NCBI GenBank assembly: GCA_900708905.1
Contig: CAADRB010000018.1
Location: forward strand, 1,533,658 to 1,597,657
Reading direction: 5' to 3'
Length of the DNA stretch: 64,000 nt
Origin: Hymenolepis diminuta
Taxonomy: Eukaryota; Platyhelminthes; Cestoda; Cyclophyllidea; Hymenolepididae
Under the pieces are notes generated by a model. That model saw only the letters and a list, made by a program, of their open reading frames with translations, ran no database searches and had not been told where the DNA came from. Below are positions 44,641 through 58,100 of this stretch, piece by piece. Made by a program: the position numbers and the translations under genes. Within the stretch, counting starts at the first letter, position 1. The number at the start of each line of letters is the position of its first letter.

Positions 44641-47600
44641 TGGAAATACGTTTTGTATTTGATTAAAGGAACCTAAAAAACTGACTAGAAAATGGAGCGT
44701 TGACTATTCAGCGTTAATAGTTTATCCGACAGACAGACTGCCAAAATAATTCAAAATATTCATTTATTTACTGAAATCAGAATATTTATGTGTAATTCGC
44801 AAACAATTTTGGTAGTCAGACGATTCTGAAGTTCTACCTGCTGTTTCTCGAGGGCGAGAGAAAAAATGCCTTAGTTCAGGAAAATCTTTTGCTTGAAAAA
44901 TTTTGTTGACGTTTTCAATCTTTGCAAATCCTAAGACGCCGTGTTTTAAGTTTCAAATTATTGCCCATCTGACGACTTCGCCATTTTAATCAGGAGATGT
45001 CTATTAAAAATCACTGAGACGTATATTCAGATAGGGAAGATTTTTCATGGTAGCTCGAAGGCGAAGTCTTTTTCTTTGAAGCTTAGCTGTGGAATTTCCC
45101 CGAAGAATCCATTGAGCTGGCCCATTCCATGTCATGTGTCTACGAAAGCGTTATCATAAGACCAGTTGTCCTTAAAACATTTAAAACTTAATAATGACGT
45201 GAGCTTCATCTGAATTCTCCGATTCGTCAGGCTTTCCGCAGTTCTCTTGTTATATTCAATTCACTGCTTCATTCTTTTAATTCTCTACAGTTCTGATTTC
45301 AGAATATTTTTCTAAGTTTCTAAATGAGATTACGTCTGGCATGTTTAATATTTACCGATTATTAGACAGATTTGAGTGATTGGTCATACTCTGCTTCTAA
45401 AAAACGTCATTTGGAACAAATGACATTATTATAAATCGGAACATAGTTGTAATCGAAAGACTTCGATGTTTAAACGGAATAAGATGAAATCTAATATTAG
45501 TGAGACCTAGTAAAATATTCACATTTTCAAAAATGAATCAAATTTTGGTTGCAATTTGCCAAAAGGTAAATCCGAGTGTAATAACATCATGTTTAGTTTG
45601 TGACAAGTGACCCAATATGCAACAGTTCATGTATTTATATTATTAATATATCCTATTTATTTGTATATTTCTCGACCGATAAAGTGTTAGTAATTGTTAT
45701 AGGGAGTTTTATTATTTCCAGGGGCTAAATGTAATCTAAAACTCAATTCCAGTAAATCACTACAAAGTTATATACGTGACTTGTCCTGCCATCAACTGTT
45801 TAAATTAATTTTATATATGCAGTATATGTATCCATGATATATATTTTGAAATTAGCGTCTCTAGGTTATTTTAAATTGTTTCCCAAGGTTAATTCAATGC
45901 ACACGTCCTGTAAATCACCATTTTAATTGCCCCGCATAAGCTCTCTCAGATGGTTCAATTTCACCGTCCGTATTTAGTGTCAAAGTTTTACAATGCTGCT
46001 TATTTTTCCGCACTAATTCACTGTATATCACGCATCTCAGTGCGGAACAGCTATCAAATAATCTTAAAACATAGCAGGTGGAATTTTTGTCCTCACATTT
46101 TGAATTTGAAACAACTTTACTGATCTAGGCAATTTAGAGACAGATTTCTTCTAATAAGACGTTATTAGTTTCAATTCTCTTAAATCCACTGCAAACGTAA
46201 ATTCAATAGATTTCTTGTTATTAGGTTGGGTATTTAAATCGATTTGCATGTTTAAAAGTTGTCTTAAGGCACAAAGCTATTATCTTATTAGGTCATATTT
46301 CCGTCCCAACCTGGCGTGAAGTCGAATCATAATGAACGATTTTCAAGCGATCAAAAAAAATAGATTGTGAAATAAAAATATATGATTATATATTAGCATA
46401 CGAATTCAATTACCCGTATTTTAAAACCAAAATGTCGCGCTTTGGTACACCAGCCTACCAGTTTCATAATTTCTGAAAAATCTTATTTAGTTCTTCATCT
46501 AGAGAAGTAGAATCTAGTGCCAAACGAAAAGAATGTTTTGAAGGAATGAATTATTAAATCTGACATTTATTTCACATTCCTCCTATAATTTGATCGATTT
46601 TAATTGCTTTAGATTTTCTTTACAGGTATTTGTGATTTTGATTTATTGTAGCTTTAAATTTCCAAAATCAATGATATTAGGAAATTTATTTGCGAAACTG
46701 CTTAAAGCTAATAAAACGATGACACAAATGAGTTTGTTAATTCATTATTAAACTGGGTTCATAAATGGGGATTCTACTTGTGCTTTTATTCAAATTAATA
46801 TTCATAAGAAAATGCACTGAAAATTTTAAATATAAGCAGTGAAAAAAATATATGATAATTAAATTGATATAATTTTTAGGAATTGCAAATCATAGCTTCC
46901 GTTAAAGAATCATTTCATTAATACGAAGATGTAAGGTGTTTGAGTTTATGCTTTCGACAACATGCCGATAATCGGGGCCGCCTTTATTCTGGAGGATCAA
47001 AACGTCATGTATACATCAGCACGTTTTACAAACGCTAGGAAAGACTCCAGTGGTAATTATAGACAGCATTCCCTCTTCTTAATTACCGTCCATTTAACCC
47101 TAAAAATTTAGCTAAATCTCCATTGTCTTTTAGTTATTTCAAAGGTATTTATCAACTCTACGTCCATGAATACCCAGATGTAATTCTACCCACGGTTCGC
47201 TTCTAACGCTCTACCACACGGTTCTTCTCTATAACTCCTACAGTCAAGTTCTCCAACAAGCTTCTCTTAATTTACTGTTCAACTACCAACATATATGCAA
47301 ACCCATCAGTACCTCTTTCTTTCTCCCTACTACCTCTCATTAAAATACCGTCTTTTCTAGGTATTTTGCATTCTCCGTAAATTTTGCAATTCCAAATTGG
47401 CTGATCATTGTCATGCTACGCTACAACTAATTACCTTCCAGTCTCCCCCAACAAATCAACACATCTTTTAATCCCAACTGCACCCACATTTATAAAATTT
47501 ATCTCCTAATAATTCACCTATGCTACACTTACGCTTTCTTTTAATAGACCGTATGTCAAAATTCATCAAGTATATTTCAAGGAAAAGAAAAAATTATTTT

Positions 47601-50600
47601 TACTTACTTTTCAGCGATCACTGAGGCATGGGATTTCCAAAGATGAAACTGCGGAATTGGTGAAGAGTGTTTTCAAATAAAATTAATAGGATCTTATTAA
47701 AAGGAAAAAATCGAATTTTAGAAATTGTGAAAGCATGTCAAACGTGAAAAAATTAGTGATTTAAAATATAATGTAAATTTTAATGAATTTGTTTGTTTAT
47801 TATAAAAAGTGGAAATAATCTGATTATTGCGACATAAAGATTTGCTAATCACAATGTTATAAATAATATTTTTACAAATTTGGATACAAAGTTTAATAAT
47901 ATGAAAACGCCCTTGATTGGAATGAATATATTTGTATTTTTACTTCTGAATTTCAAATCTTCGTTGGTGGCTTCTTTTTTCTAAGTGGGTGGCCAATTTA
48001 TTGGAGTTTCCTACTTTAAACTTATCTCTTTTCAAATTAATTTTTCACTGACTCATTCATTTCTTTTTGTCAATTTTAATGAACAAAGGCAAATGATAAT
48101 GAGCTTCCGTGTTCTCTCTTACCTGAAATAAAATTTAGAATTCATTCTTATATAAATTAATTCAGACTTTGATATAAATAAGAATGATTTACTCGACAAA
48201 ACAAACTGATTATGTTTAAGCTTGGCTTAAAAGTCAGTTATCATTTTTGCATGAAAATTCTCATGTAAATCATGCCGAAAATTAAAGTATGGACGATGAA
48301 AATATTTCAGATTTTCCGATAAAGCGTTATATGTAAACTCTGATAATCTTCTACTAAACTCAAGAGCTTCTTAAAGGCTCAGTCAGTAGAAGAAATGCTT
48401 ATAAATGATAAAGCTCATTGATGGAGAAATAGACTGTATGACTGATTACTGATAACATACATTCCCGTGATATAATATACAAATAAGTCGAGTTGATGAT
48501 GAGAAATCAGAACTCATTGTTAGGTGATTTGGGAGAATGACGACCAATGTCGGAATAATTTTTTTAAGTGATCAAAGATAGAAGAATTTTCTTTGTTTAG
48601 GAATACTTATTATCAATGCTAGTAAAGGCAAAGTGAATATTATAATCCTGAATGAAGGCTTTCAGTATCTAAGACGTGGAGAGCAGCAAAACAGGGCACT
48701 AAGAGATGGATAAGTAGTAAAATGTGATAGTACAGATAAGGCACTAAAAGGGTCATGTTTCATTCGAAATCCAGCTTTAATGAATTGTTCTCTATTTATT
48801 TATTTCATGTAATTTTGAAATTCTGTCGGAAAATCGGATCAAAGTACAGATTTGTGTAGAACAAGAATAACATCTCTTGTTTCTCTCTTTCAGTCTACAA
48901 GAGACAGTGTCTAAAAGTAGAATTCATTTGGCATGATATTAATTTTATCACAAAATAAGATAAAAATTCAGAATTTTTCACTTACAGTGGATTTTATCTT
49001 CATGAAAAGACACATGACTGTCTAATTTTACAGAATTTCCATCTTTTTCAACAATTAAACATGATTTCGTTCTTTTCCTAAAATCACGAGATCTTTGCTT
49101 TGATAAATTTTGCATCTCATGAAAGATGGTTAAATTTTTGACAAAATTTTGGCAATGTTGCCGACGATGTATCATTAGGTTAAGTGGACAGTTTGCTTCC
49201 TATCAAGGTTCGAAACATGCTTTAGTGTTTAAAACCTTTTGTGGTTTTATTATACTCCGAGAGGTGATCCGGTTTCGTATAACTTTGCAATGATGATCAA
49301 AATCTATCTATTGAGTAAATTTTACAATAATTTAAACTACTCACAAATAGATTACTTGCGTCAAAATGAAACATTTACTAGAAATTAAGAATTGATAAAA
49401 TTATTAAATTATTATTATTATTAAATTAATAATAAAAATAATATTAGGACTTATGACTACCTGAGCATGGTTCTGTTCCTAGTAATGCATTCTTGAAATA
49501 AAAGACCGGTGGATTGGTTTATATTTTATTGAATGCACACCGATCAAAACAATTGTAAGGTTAGGTCAAGCACTTTTGCTTTTTTCATAAATTTACAAAA
49601 ATTAACGCCAATATTTATAATGAAATAAAAGTGCACATGCTTTTATTAAGTGGTTATTCAATGTTAACCTATCCTTACGTCAATAAATTAGCGTCTTATA
49701 AATCATCTTTAACAACGGAAAATAATTAATGAAATGTTTGTACTACAAACTCTTTAGTTAGCTGCAGTTAGCTACTCCCATGAGTAAAAATGCACCTTCT
49801 TAGGCTTTACACTGGGTACGAATAACAATTGTAAATTTGTACTATTGAAATCGACGGGAGTTAGTGGAGAGAGTGCTGTCGGAAGAATTTTACCCCACAG
49901 TGTTATCTAATGGTGATTAGAATGCGAACTTTTCGCTTTTCGAACAGCTGACAACAAAATATACTTTCAAACCTTTGGAGGATAATTTATAATAAAAAAA
50001 GCATATGAAATGTGAAGATAATTTCAAATTGAATTGGGAAATGCTATTTATTCTTGAGTATTTATATTTACTTGCTTAGGAAAATAGCAAATATTATCTG
50101 TTATTTTTATAAAGGAGAACATTCTTATAAGCGCGCCAAAACCGACGATATAAGTCAAGTTACTGCCTTAAATTTAAAAATTCGAATGTTTCGACTTGCC
50201 GCCCTAATTTATTTTTCAGGGGTCATAAAAAAGTGTATTTTACCAGATACTGTAACTGGTATTGTAGTTTTGCATATATCACTGTGAAAGACTTCATTTA
50301 CTTACAAGTTAACGATTATCAAATACTCAACAGGGACTTCAGGCTGGAATGTTCACAGAACAGAAGAACAGTAATTCAGAAAATTATAGACCGTCATTGT
50401 GGAACAGAAATTATCTTCCTTGAAAGCCCATCCCTACGATTTCAACAAGATTGTGCAAACCAAAATTGCCTTGAATGTAGTCGACTGCTTTTGACAACAC
50501 CTATTTGTCCCAAAAAGTCATACCATGAACTCAAGTGAAGTATTTTCTCTTGAGAGGGAGTAAGATTCTATTCTCTTCAGCATAGTATGCCAATCTATAT

Positions 50601-50799
50601 TAGAGGAAGTCTGTGCAACCTGGAGGATTTGAAAGTCAAACTCGAGTTCTAGATAATGTACGTAGTCAGCAGGGCATCTAGGATATGCAGAAGACTTACG
50701 TCTCATTACTAATTAGACTAGACAGGGTGAAAAATTTCTACAGAGTTGAAATTTATTACTAGACAAATACACTTTGGAAATAGCGTTTGAAAAACAGTG

Positions 50800-51228
50800 T
50801 GGATGAATGTAGATTCAGATCTGGAACAGTCATATCTTCCCTTAGATGAATACAAGATTTATCGAATGAGTTCCTATATATCATGACTTTTCTGTAAATG
50901 ATAAAGGTCAGCTGATGGTCCTATTGGACTTAATATTATGAAAGTAATTTCGATCAAAACCCGAACAAAACTGTTTAAAACATTCGTCGAGCCTGTTATT
51001 CTTTACTATTCGTCTGCTATCGTCCATTGCAAGGTAGATGATAACAAATTAAAGGCTGCTCAGAACACAGCCCAGTGGATGATGCTGGGCCTGTACAGCA
51101 GACGACAAATGAGTGTTAAAGAGCTGGTAGAAAAATTTCCTCTGAAAAATCTTGCCGCGCAATTATGGAAATGTAGGCTTGATCTCTGGGCAAGTCCTCA
51201 AGGTATACAATCGCTAAACTCTTATTGA
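50800..51228 (+). mobile_element. LINE (non-LTR retrotransposon) fossil, copy 1
   Basis: Near 50805-50890 the reading ECRFRSG followed by IQDLSNEFLYIMTF matches the reverse transcriptase segment usually seen as 'qcGFR.gRgT.D.if.lrq.qek....y..F'. After a deletion, 50938-51225 is open and encodes the end of the ORF: TRTKLFKTFVEPVILYYSSA, then KLKAAQNTAQWMMLGLYSRR, then LAAQLWKCRLDLWAS. This matches the C-terminal part downstream of the LINE RT. The catalytic FADD region is absent. It is non-functional, and the clade is not resolvable. Confidence 0.65.
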
Positions 51229-52754
51229 ATTCCTGATTACTGAAATGCGGGAAATCTAAAACAAAAAGCTGGCTTGAGCAGCCTAACTCATATGTGAAGC
51301 AAGTGATCGGTGAGAAAGAGGTTACAGTTTGGACGGAAAATCCTAAGAAGAAAACTGTTCCGCCCTTACTGGAGCACCAATCATAAATAAAAAGGAGTGA
51401 GAAAAAGAAAATAGTCTCTTCAGACACTCGGTGTTGTGGGCTCTTTGGATACGTGTGCGAGAAGACACTGGCAAATAGGCAATTACTAAAAGGCATACAT
51501 TCCACAAACTGATAGAATTTCTTGTCTAGTGGATAGCTGCTACAAAAGATATGTGAAATAGGGATGTTTAGGTGTTAAGGTGAAGCTATAATTATGAATA
51601 ATCATTAAATATTCCCCCCTGATAAAATTTGTACTTTATTTTACATTTTCTTTCCATTATTATTGAAAATAATGCAAATCCCTTAAAAGTTTTTACAAAT
51701 TAGTATGAATTACGTTGTACGGTACATAGTTCCAGTTGAATTGTAATAAGTTTTCCCTGTAATAACGAGAACTTACGTTTTCTGTCCTCTCGTTTGGATA
51801 TCAGTTTACAGATTGTAAAATTTCGAAGCCATGTGCAATCATGCTACCCTGAATTTCAATGGAGTAATTATAAGGAATAATTTTATACATTATGAAAGAA
51901 ATTGAAATGCAGACAACCTGGTGATTTCTAAATCCTGATGCGCAATGGCTTTGATTTTCAATATATCGCAAAACTTTCTGACACTGCTTGAATCGCATCT
52001 ATCACCCCTTTTGTTTAGACGTTCTCGATGATTAATATTTGCAAATTTTGCTCTGTCATGGTTAATAATGAATTTTAGTGCAAAAGGTAGGTATAAGAAA
52101 TATCATTTTTATTTAGCAAACATTTTTGTGCTATTTTGAATTCTGAAATTTAATGTCTGAGTATGTTTACTGGGTTATCATATTTTTATTCACAATTTTA
52201 ATGGTCCATTTAATGATATCTGTCCAGTTCAAAGGAGGTTTAATGGCCAAATAAAAACCGTGATCTGCAAAGTTAGAAAGCAGACTTTGACAAAAATTTT
52301 AGTTTTAAAATATAAATTTTCTGTCAACATTCAAATCAATCATTAAAAGTTATGATTTTAATATAATAAATTCAGAATTAAACTTGTGAAATCTGGTTTA
52401 AAGTTAAAATTTGCAGAATTACTGAATATTACAATTTAAATTGCCGGATGCGCGATTAGACAGAAGAGAAGCTGCCTCATGGTTTAATCCCAGACGAATT
52501 CGCACAAACATGCGCGAATTTGAAAGTCTGCATGTGAGACCTTAGGATTAGGTGAAAGTGTCTAGACACCAGAAATAGACCGATGAATTGTATGAAACCG
52601 ATTAATCAGTAAGAAAATTTGAGTAATCACTCCATGAACCTTAAAATGTGCCTTAAAAAATCCACAACGCAATTAACACTTGCCTGAAGGATAAATGCTG
52701 GTACCGACCAATATCTTTCAACGCTTCAATTAGATGGTTGAAATTTGAACAAGA

Positions 52755-53150
52755 TGATAGGTTTTACCTACTTTGGCTTCTCTCTAAATGCGGAGATTTC
52801 TTTGTACAAAACTATCAAATAGAAAATCTTAAAGGCTAAAAGGCAGGCCATGCGACTCAGCCCAGGCCAAATATTGACTGTATCGTCAATTATGATTTGA
52901 GTAAAGTAAGTTAAAAATTTAATCAAACCTTCAGTGAGTACCGTTTATCAGTTGCCATCCATCATGAAGTGCATGGTAGTGGATTAAAAACTGCTCAGAA
53001 AGCTGCTGGACGGATTTTCAGAGAACGGGAAGTTTATGTGTTAATCAGAAGGGTTCCTTTAAAAAATGTCAATGCACACTTTGAGAAGCTCAGACTTAAT
53101 CTTTGGATAAGTCTTCACAGAGACAGTGCAAAAAATTGCAACTATGACTG
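52755..53150 (+). mobile_element. LINE fossil, copy 2 (same family as copy 1)
   Basis: It begins with FTYFGFSLNAEISLYKTIK, a stop, then KILKAKRQAMRLS, equivalent to the 'YLG..l.....l...I..RI.kA' segment after the LINE RT. After a frameshift, 52969-53148 is open: LKTAQKAAGRIFREREVYVL, then VPLKNVNAHFEKLRLNLWIS. This aligns with copy 1 (LKAAQNTAQ..., FPLKNLAAQLWKCRLDLWAS), so the two are diverged copies of one family 1.7 kb apart in the same orientation. Confidence 0.6.
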
Positions 53151-55009
53151 ATGTTCGGGTGTGGGAGTACTGACATTTTTTGATATTGCTGATCTTAACT
53201 TCAACGTTATCCATGTTCAGTACCGATTTAAGATGGTGATTTTTACTACGAGATAAAAAACTGATTGAATTTATTCCAGTCGGACATGACATGGTTTCTA
53301 ATTTATTTATAGGTGAAAACATCTGGCATTAATTCTTTATCTTCATTTCTTATTCAATTTGTCTCTCCAACTGGTTTTTGTTGTTTGGCGAAACATGTTC
53401 AGACAGAAATAAAATAAATCATGGAAGGCTTATTCTGAAGCCACTTATACATTGAGACAAACGTAAGGTAGGAAGGTTGAATACCAATCGACAGACACAC
53501 TCATCAGTAGACATTTAACTATCTTTCATGTCCAATTATGGAAATATATTTGGGAAACGTGTCAATAAAATAGATAAAATCAATATTTCTTTCCCACTGA
53601 TCTTTAAATTAACTATTCATTGTTAATTTTTCCTAAAATGTACACTTTTGTTAAAGTGTGCTAAACAACAGAGTTGTTGATTTGCAAAATTTTAAGTAAA
53701 GAGCTGATATTTGCTTAATTCCGTATCATTATCGAGTCCCAAGATTTTGGACTATCTTTTGACGTTAAAAAGACTGTAACTGTAGCAAGCCCATATTATC
53801 CACCACCTTTGATGATTTCTACAATGCCGTGAGTAGTAAATTCTTATTTTCTCGACAAACAGTGAATTGCCCAATTCTTTGCAAAATTTATGAGAGCTCG
53901 ACAGCAAAAATTAAGATTATTTCCGCAAAAATTGAGGCCAAATGTGCCTTGATATTTCTAATACATCCACTAATACTGTTTCTCTAAATTCTTTCAAAAA
54001 TTCTTTTAAATCTAAAAACCTGTCTTTTGCTCAAATGAAATAGCATCAAAAATGGTTGTAAAAATGCTAGCGAGGCTAGGAAAGCGGCTGCATTAAATTC
54101 TCTCCAGGGTTCCATATGTGATTTCAAACTAAATTTCCCGAGTCTCACTTTGATCTCAGCCTTTCTGGACCTATACGGAGAGTTTTCTATCAAATCCTGA
54201 TTGATTTGTATTCATAGCGGTCCCAGTTTATACGCATTAAGTCTGGCACAATCAGTACCGCTGTCAACAGTCTCTACCAATTGCTCATCATTCATAGCAT
54301 ATCAAAAATTATTTTATCCGGAAACGTCACCTAGTTCTCTTATATTCGATTTGAGGACTTTTTCGTGGTCTAAATATCCCTCTTTAGCATCCTCCGTCAA
54401 ATTACAATGAATCTAAATTTTGGTGACAGTGTGGAATGCCCATTACTCGTGTTAAAAGGGGAGAAGAGAGTGGAAGAGGTGCTTAAATCTCTACTCTAGG
54501 TACGGGACGATTCTGCATCCGGCCATATCTGGCCAGATGTGAAGTGAATTTTTAGGTTAATTCACAGCGAAGGCATCATCGCAGCTCAGTTTGACAACAT
54601 ATTGTATTATATAGATATTGGCGACCAAATCTGGGTGCGCCATCAAAAACGTCTCTGTTTTCAGTATAATGGTAATAAAATACCTTATAATTCTACTGGG
54701 GCATAAATATTAAGAGCTGTATCTTTTTGTGAGTTTAATCATACTTCATTCGTTCATTATTCAAACTTGAGAACCTCTTCGGGTATTGTATGGAAATGCT
54801 AATAGATAGTAGAAAGATATTTATAACTTCGCTATTACTTTGCTATTATTACTTTCAAATTATGTATAGTTTTTAAGTAATGCGCTTTGAAATATTCATT
54901 TAGATCGTTTACATTTGATCTGCGAAATGACATTTGACAAATTTCAGAAAGTCCTCCAATGTATTTAATGACTAAGCTTTTGACCGACAAGAACAACGAA
55001 GTGATCAGT

Positions 55010-55145
55010 AAACCCTCTCTGGTTCTTACCACTTTGGGCATAGCTTAGCTAATTTGGGAATGAATTGATACTAGAGGACTCTGCTAAAGGTTATTCGGAC
55101 TGCTTTGGAGGATTTCTTTGGTGTAGCAAAAGACTTATTGATGTA
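55010..55145. repeat. Dispersed repeat A, copy 2
   Basis: Same orientation as 3430-3560. Shared blocks are GGTTCTTACC, TAGCTAATTTGGG, ACTAGAGGACTCT (55070-55082), TTCGGACT and GTAGCAAAA. The pair is about 51 kb apart. Confidence 0.5.
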
Positions 55146-58100
55146 GCATCCGCTACACCAACTAATGTGATACTTAATTAAATCCTTACCATTTGGCTTA
55201 AATTCTTCATCTTATTCTAGGTGTTGTCAATTGTCAGGTTCAAATCTCATCTTCTGTATTTGTTTATTTGCAGTCATTTCAAGTTAGAGACACTTACCTT
55301 AGTTCATTACGCAATTTCATTTACACACTCAGTTTGTCATTTAGTTGTTTAAATATTTAACATTGCAACTGACATAAATAATAATATAGTTACTGTAATA
55401 AAAGTGAAATTGAAAACCATAAATTTATGTAAACGGAGTAATAAAATTTCATCTAATTTTGAAATATAGTTAAACTGGAATATAATTTACCCGTAGTATT
55501 TAAATAAAATGTCACTGAAAAATTTGTTTAAACCTCATTTAAATCAACAAAATGCTAAAATTTCAGACTTTATGGAGGAAAATAATATTAAGGGACATAT
55601 TTTTGGCAAAGTTTTAAAGTGAAAAGCTCGTTCAGAGAGTTCTTGTAGAGAGAGCAAGAAGATAAACATTCTGTTTATCTGGTTATCAACACATTTCTTA
55701 CAGTGGTTAAGTTCGCTACAAGGAGCCATTCATCAAAACTAAGAAACTTGACATCTAGATTCTAGTTTAAGATTGTTCAGGTCTTAAATTTGTATATTGT
55801 TATTTGTTTATTTTTAGTTTACCATCATAGTTGATTGAGCAAAATATTGAAGTGAGATGTTGATCGTGCTTTTCTAGATGTAACTATCCTTTCAGGTAGT
55901 CAAATCAATGTAGCTGATACTGGATGTTACAAATTCAAATGAATTTTTTAAAAAAATTTTCCATCTAGTTTTATTAAGTCAAGTCTTTTATAGTTCAAAT
56001 TACATAATATGAAAATATCAATAATGATTTTGATGTTTGAGTTAAATTCTCTTAAAAGAAGCTTCGAACAAGAGGGTTAATATTGACCGAAAAGTTAAGC
56101 TAAACTAAACCCAAAGGGTAATTTATATTTTCATTGCTTCAGATGGCAAATGTTTTCTCCCTAACTTAACAAGACAGTTTAAAGAATTATTTCGCAACTC
56201 ATTTTAATGGAGCGGAAACTTATTAATATACCCCCAAGTCAGATTATTTTTCATTGATACTAACGAGTTTGCTCGGGGGTTTCATAAATCTAATTCTGGC
56301 GATGTTGTCGTTGAGGATGTAGGGGATTAAATTAAACCCATACAAAAGCAGAAATTCTAATTAAGTAGGTCTCTCCCGGGTAATGTTGTCGTGGATAGGA
56401 ATTACTAGGCCGCGCCTCATTTCAGTCCACTTAACTCCAAGAATCCGCACACGTATAAATATTTCCCAATATTGCTTATTTAAACTTAACGAGTTCCGCA
56501 GAGAATGAATGACCATTAAATTCATCGGTAGTATGTTGTTTTTTGGATTTTGGAGGTGCCAGAGAGCGACACTACTATTTCTCTTATGCGAAAGGAATGG
56601 TTTCAAACTATATTGAATATGACTACCATGTCGGCCAGTTTTTTCTAGAAAGGATTAAAATTATGTACTTTCCTCTACCCTCAAGACATTGATGAATTCA
56701 AACATAAAAACAGGTTTTAATTAAGGATTTAAAAGCAGAAATTATGCTTCTTTTAGAAATTGCCTTCACCTATTCTACAAATTTAGCAGAGTTATTTTCT
56801 TTCATATATTTAGTTCAAAAAATCTAGCCTATTTATCCTATGGATATAAATTTGTCCTATGTGTCGCTCATATTTCCCCCCAGTTTTTATTTACCGCATT
56901 TTCTACGTTGTTACTTTCTTTCCTAATTAGTGAGCATTAATGAGTGCATTTCAATATTTTCGATTTAAACAATTAATAAAAGAATTGTTTATATTATTCA
57001 TGAGAAATAGTTTTCCGACTATGCACATGTTTTATCTTTCCTAGTAGGGTCTTCTATCTTACCTCCCAATGGATTTGTGATATAACATTATTACCTCCTG
57101 ATTATGGGAAAAACCACAAAAGCAGTAGTTTACGTCATGAAGGGACAAGCGCAATTAAGAGATATGCTATAAAATTATGCTTCTATACGATATTCAAATA
57201 TTTTGAAACATTAGAGAAGTCACGTGGTTTTAATATAAAATTAATTTGTTCGGCTGACTTCATGGTGCACAAAATATAGAAGATTCCCACGGCATTCCCA
57301 TGGATTTTAAATATTCAAATATATATGTATAAAAATACGAATTTCATATTCTATACGGTAAGTAATATCAACTATGACAATGAAAATTCTCTTAAAATGG
57401 GATGGCATCTGAACTTGCAAAATATAAAACATTTTATTTCATTCTTATTCTGATATCAGTGAGTCGTCTACTTACCCATAAGGGTTATAATTTATATCGT
57501 GATATCTCAGTTTCCCAATTCTAGGTCATAATGACTTGGTTCCCGAGTTTCTGGGTAAATTTGTTAGGATAAAATTCAGGATTTATTGATCAGCTGATTG
57601 ATATTAATAGTTACCAATAATATTTCAAAATATCTTTTTTTTCTAATTGTTAAAATAATACAATTATAGGAACCAGCATGATGCCTCTGCCAGCCTATCC
57701 CGTATTTATCAATAGATAATAAATTCTTCGAAGTCATAATTTTTGAAACTTTATTTCAAAATCTTTGGATGTTCTTTAACCTTATTTAGGGATAATAATA
57801 AGAGTGTGACAAGTTTTTAAGAGGTAAAAAGCATTTCTATAGGCAGTTGACGCGACAAAATTTTCCGTATTTGAAGATAAAATTTTTCATTAACGAAATA
57901 AAGAAATTAGAAAATTCAGTTTACTTTTTGATATCTTCTCAAAGAAATGACCCCGATTCAACCTACGGCAATTTATAAACACCGCTAAATTCAAAACTGT
58001 TATGTTTATTTTATAGACAATAATTTTTGTAGAAATTAAACCATTTTTAAAAATTTATTTGAAGAAAATTCAAATTTATTTTTGGGAATCCGTGTAGGTA

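Noticed and set aside
51116..51505. 129-codon minus-strand frame
   Set aside because: Longest frame in the desert, but it overlaps the LINE C-terminal segment in antisense and has no own motif.
56230..56280. Imperfect inverted repeat (ACCCCCAAG ... CTCGGGGGT)
   Set aside because: Contains a mismatch in a short stem with a loop of over 30 bases, so it is not distinguishable from chance.
56361..56606. 81-codon frame on the minus strand in the desert
   Set aside because: Starts at a TTG. The residue mix looks ordinary, but no known domain or splice context supports it.
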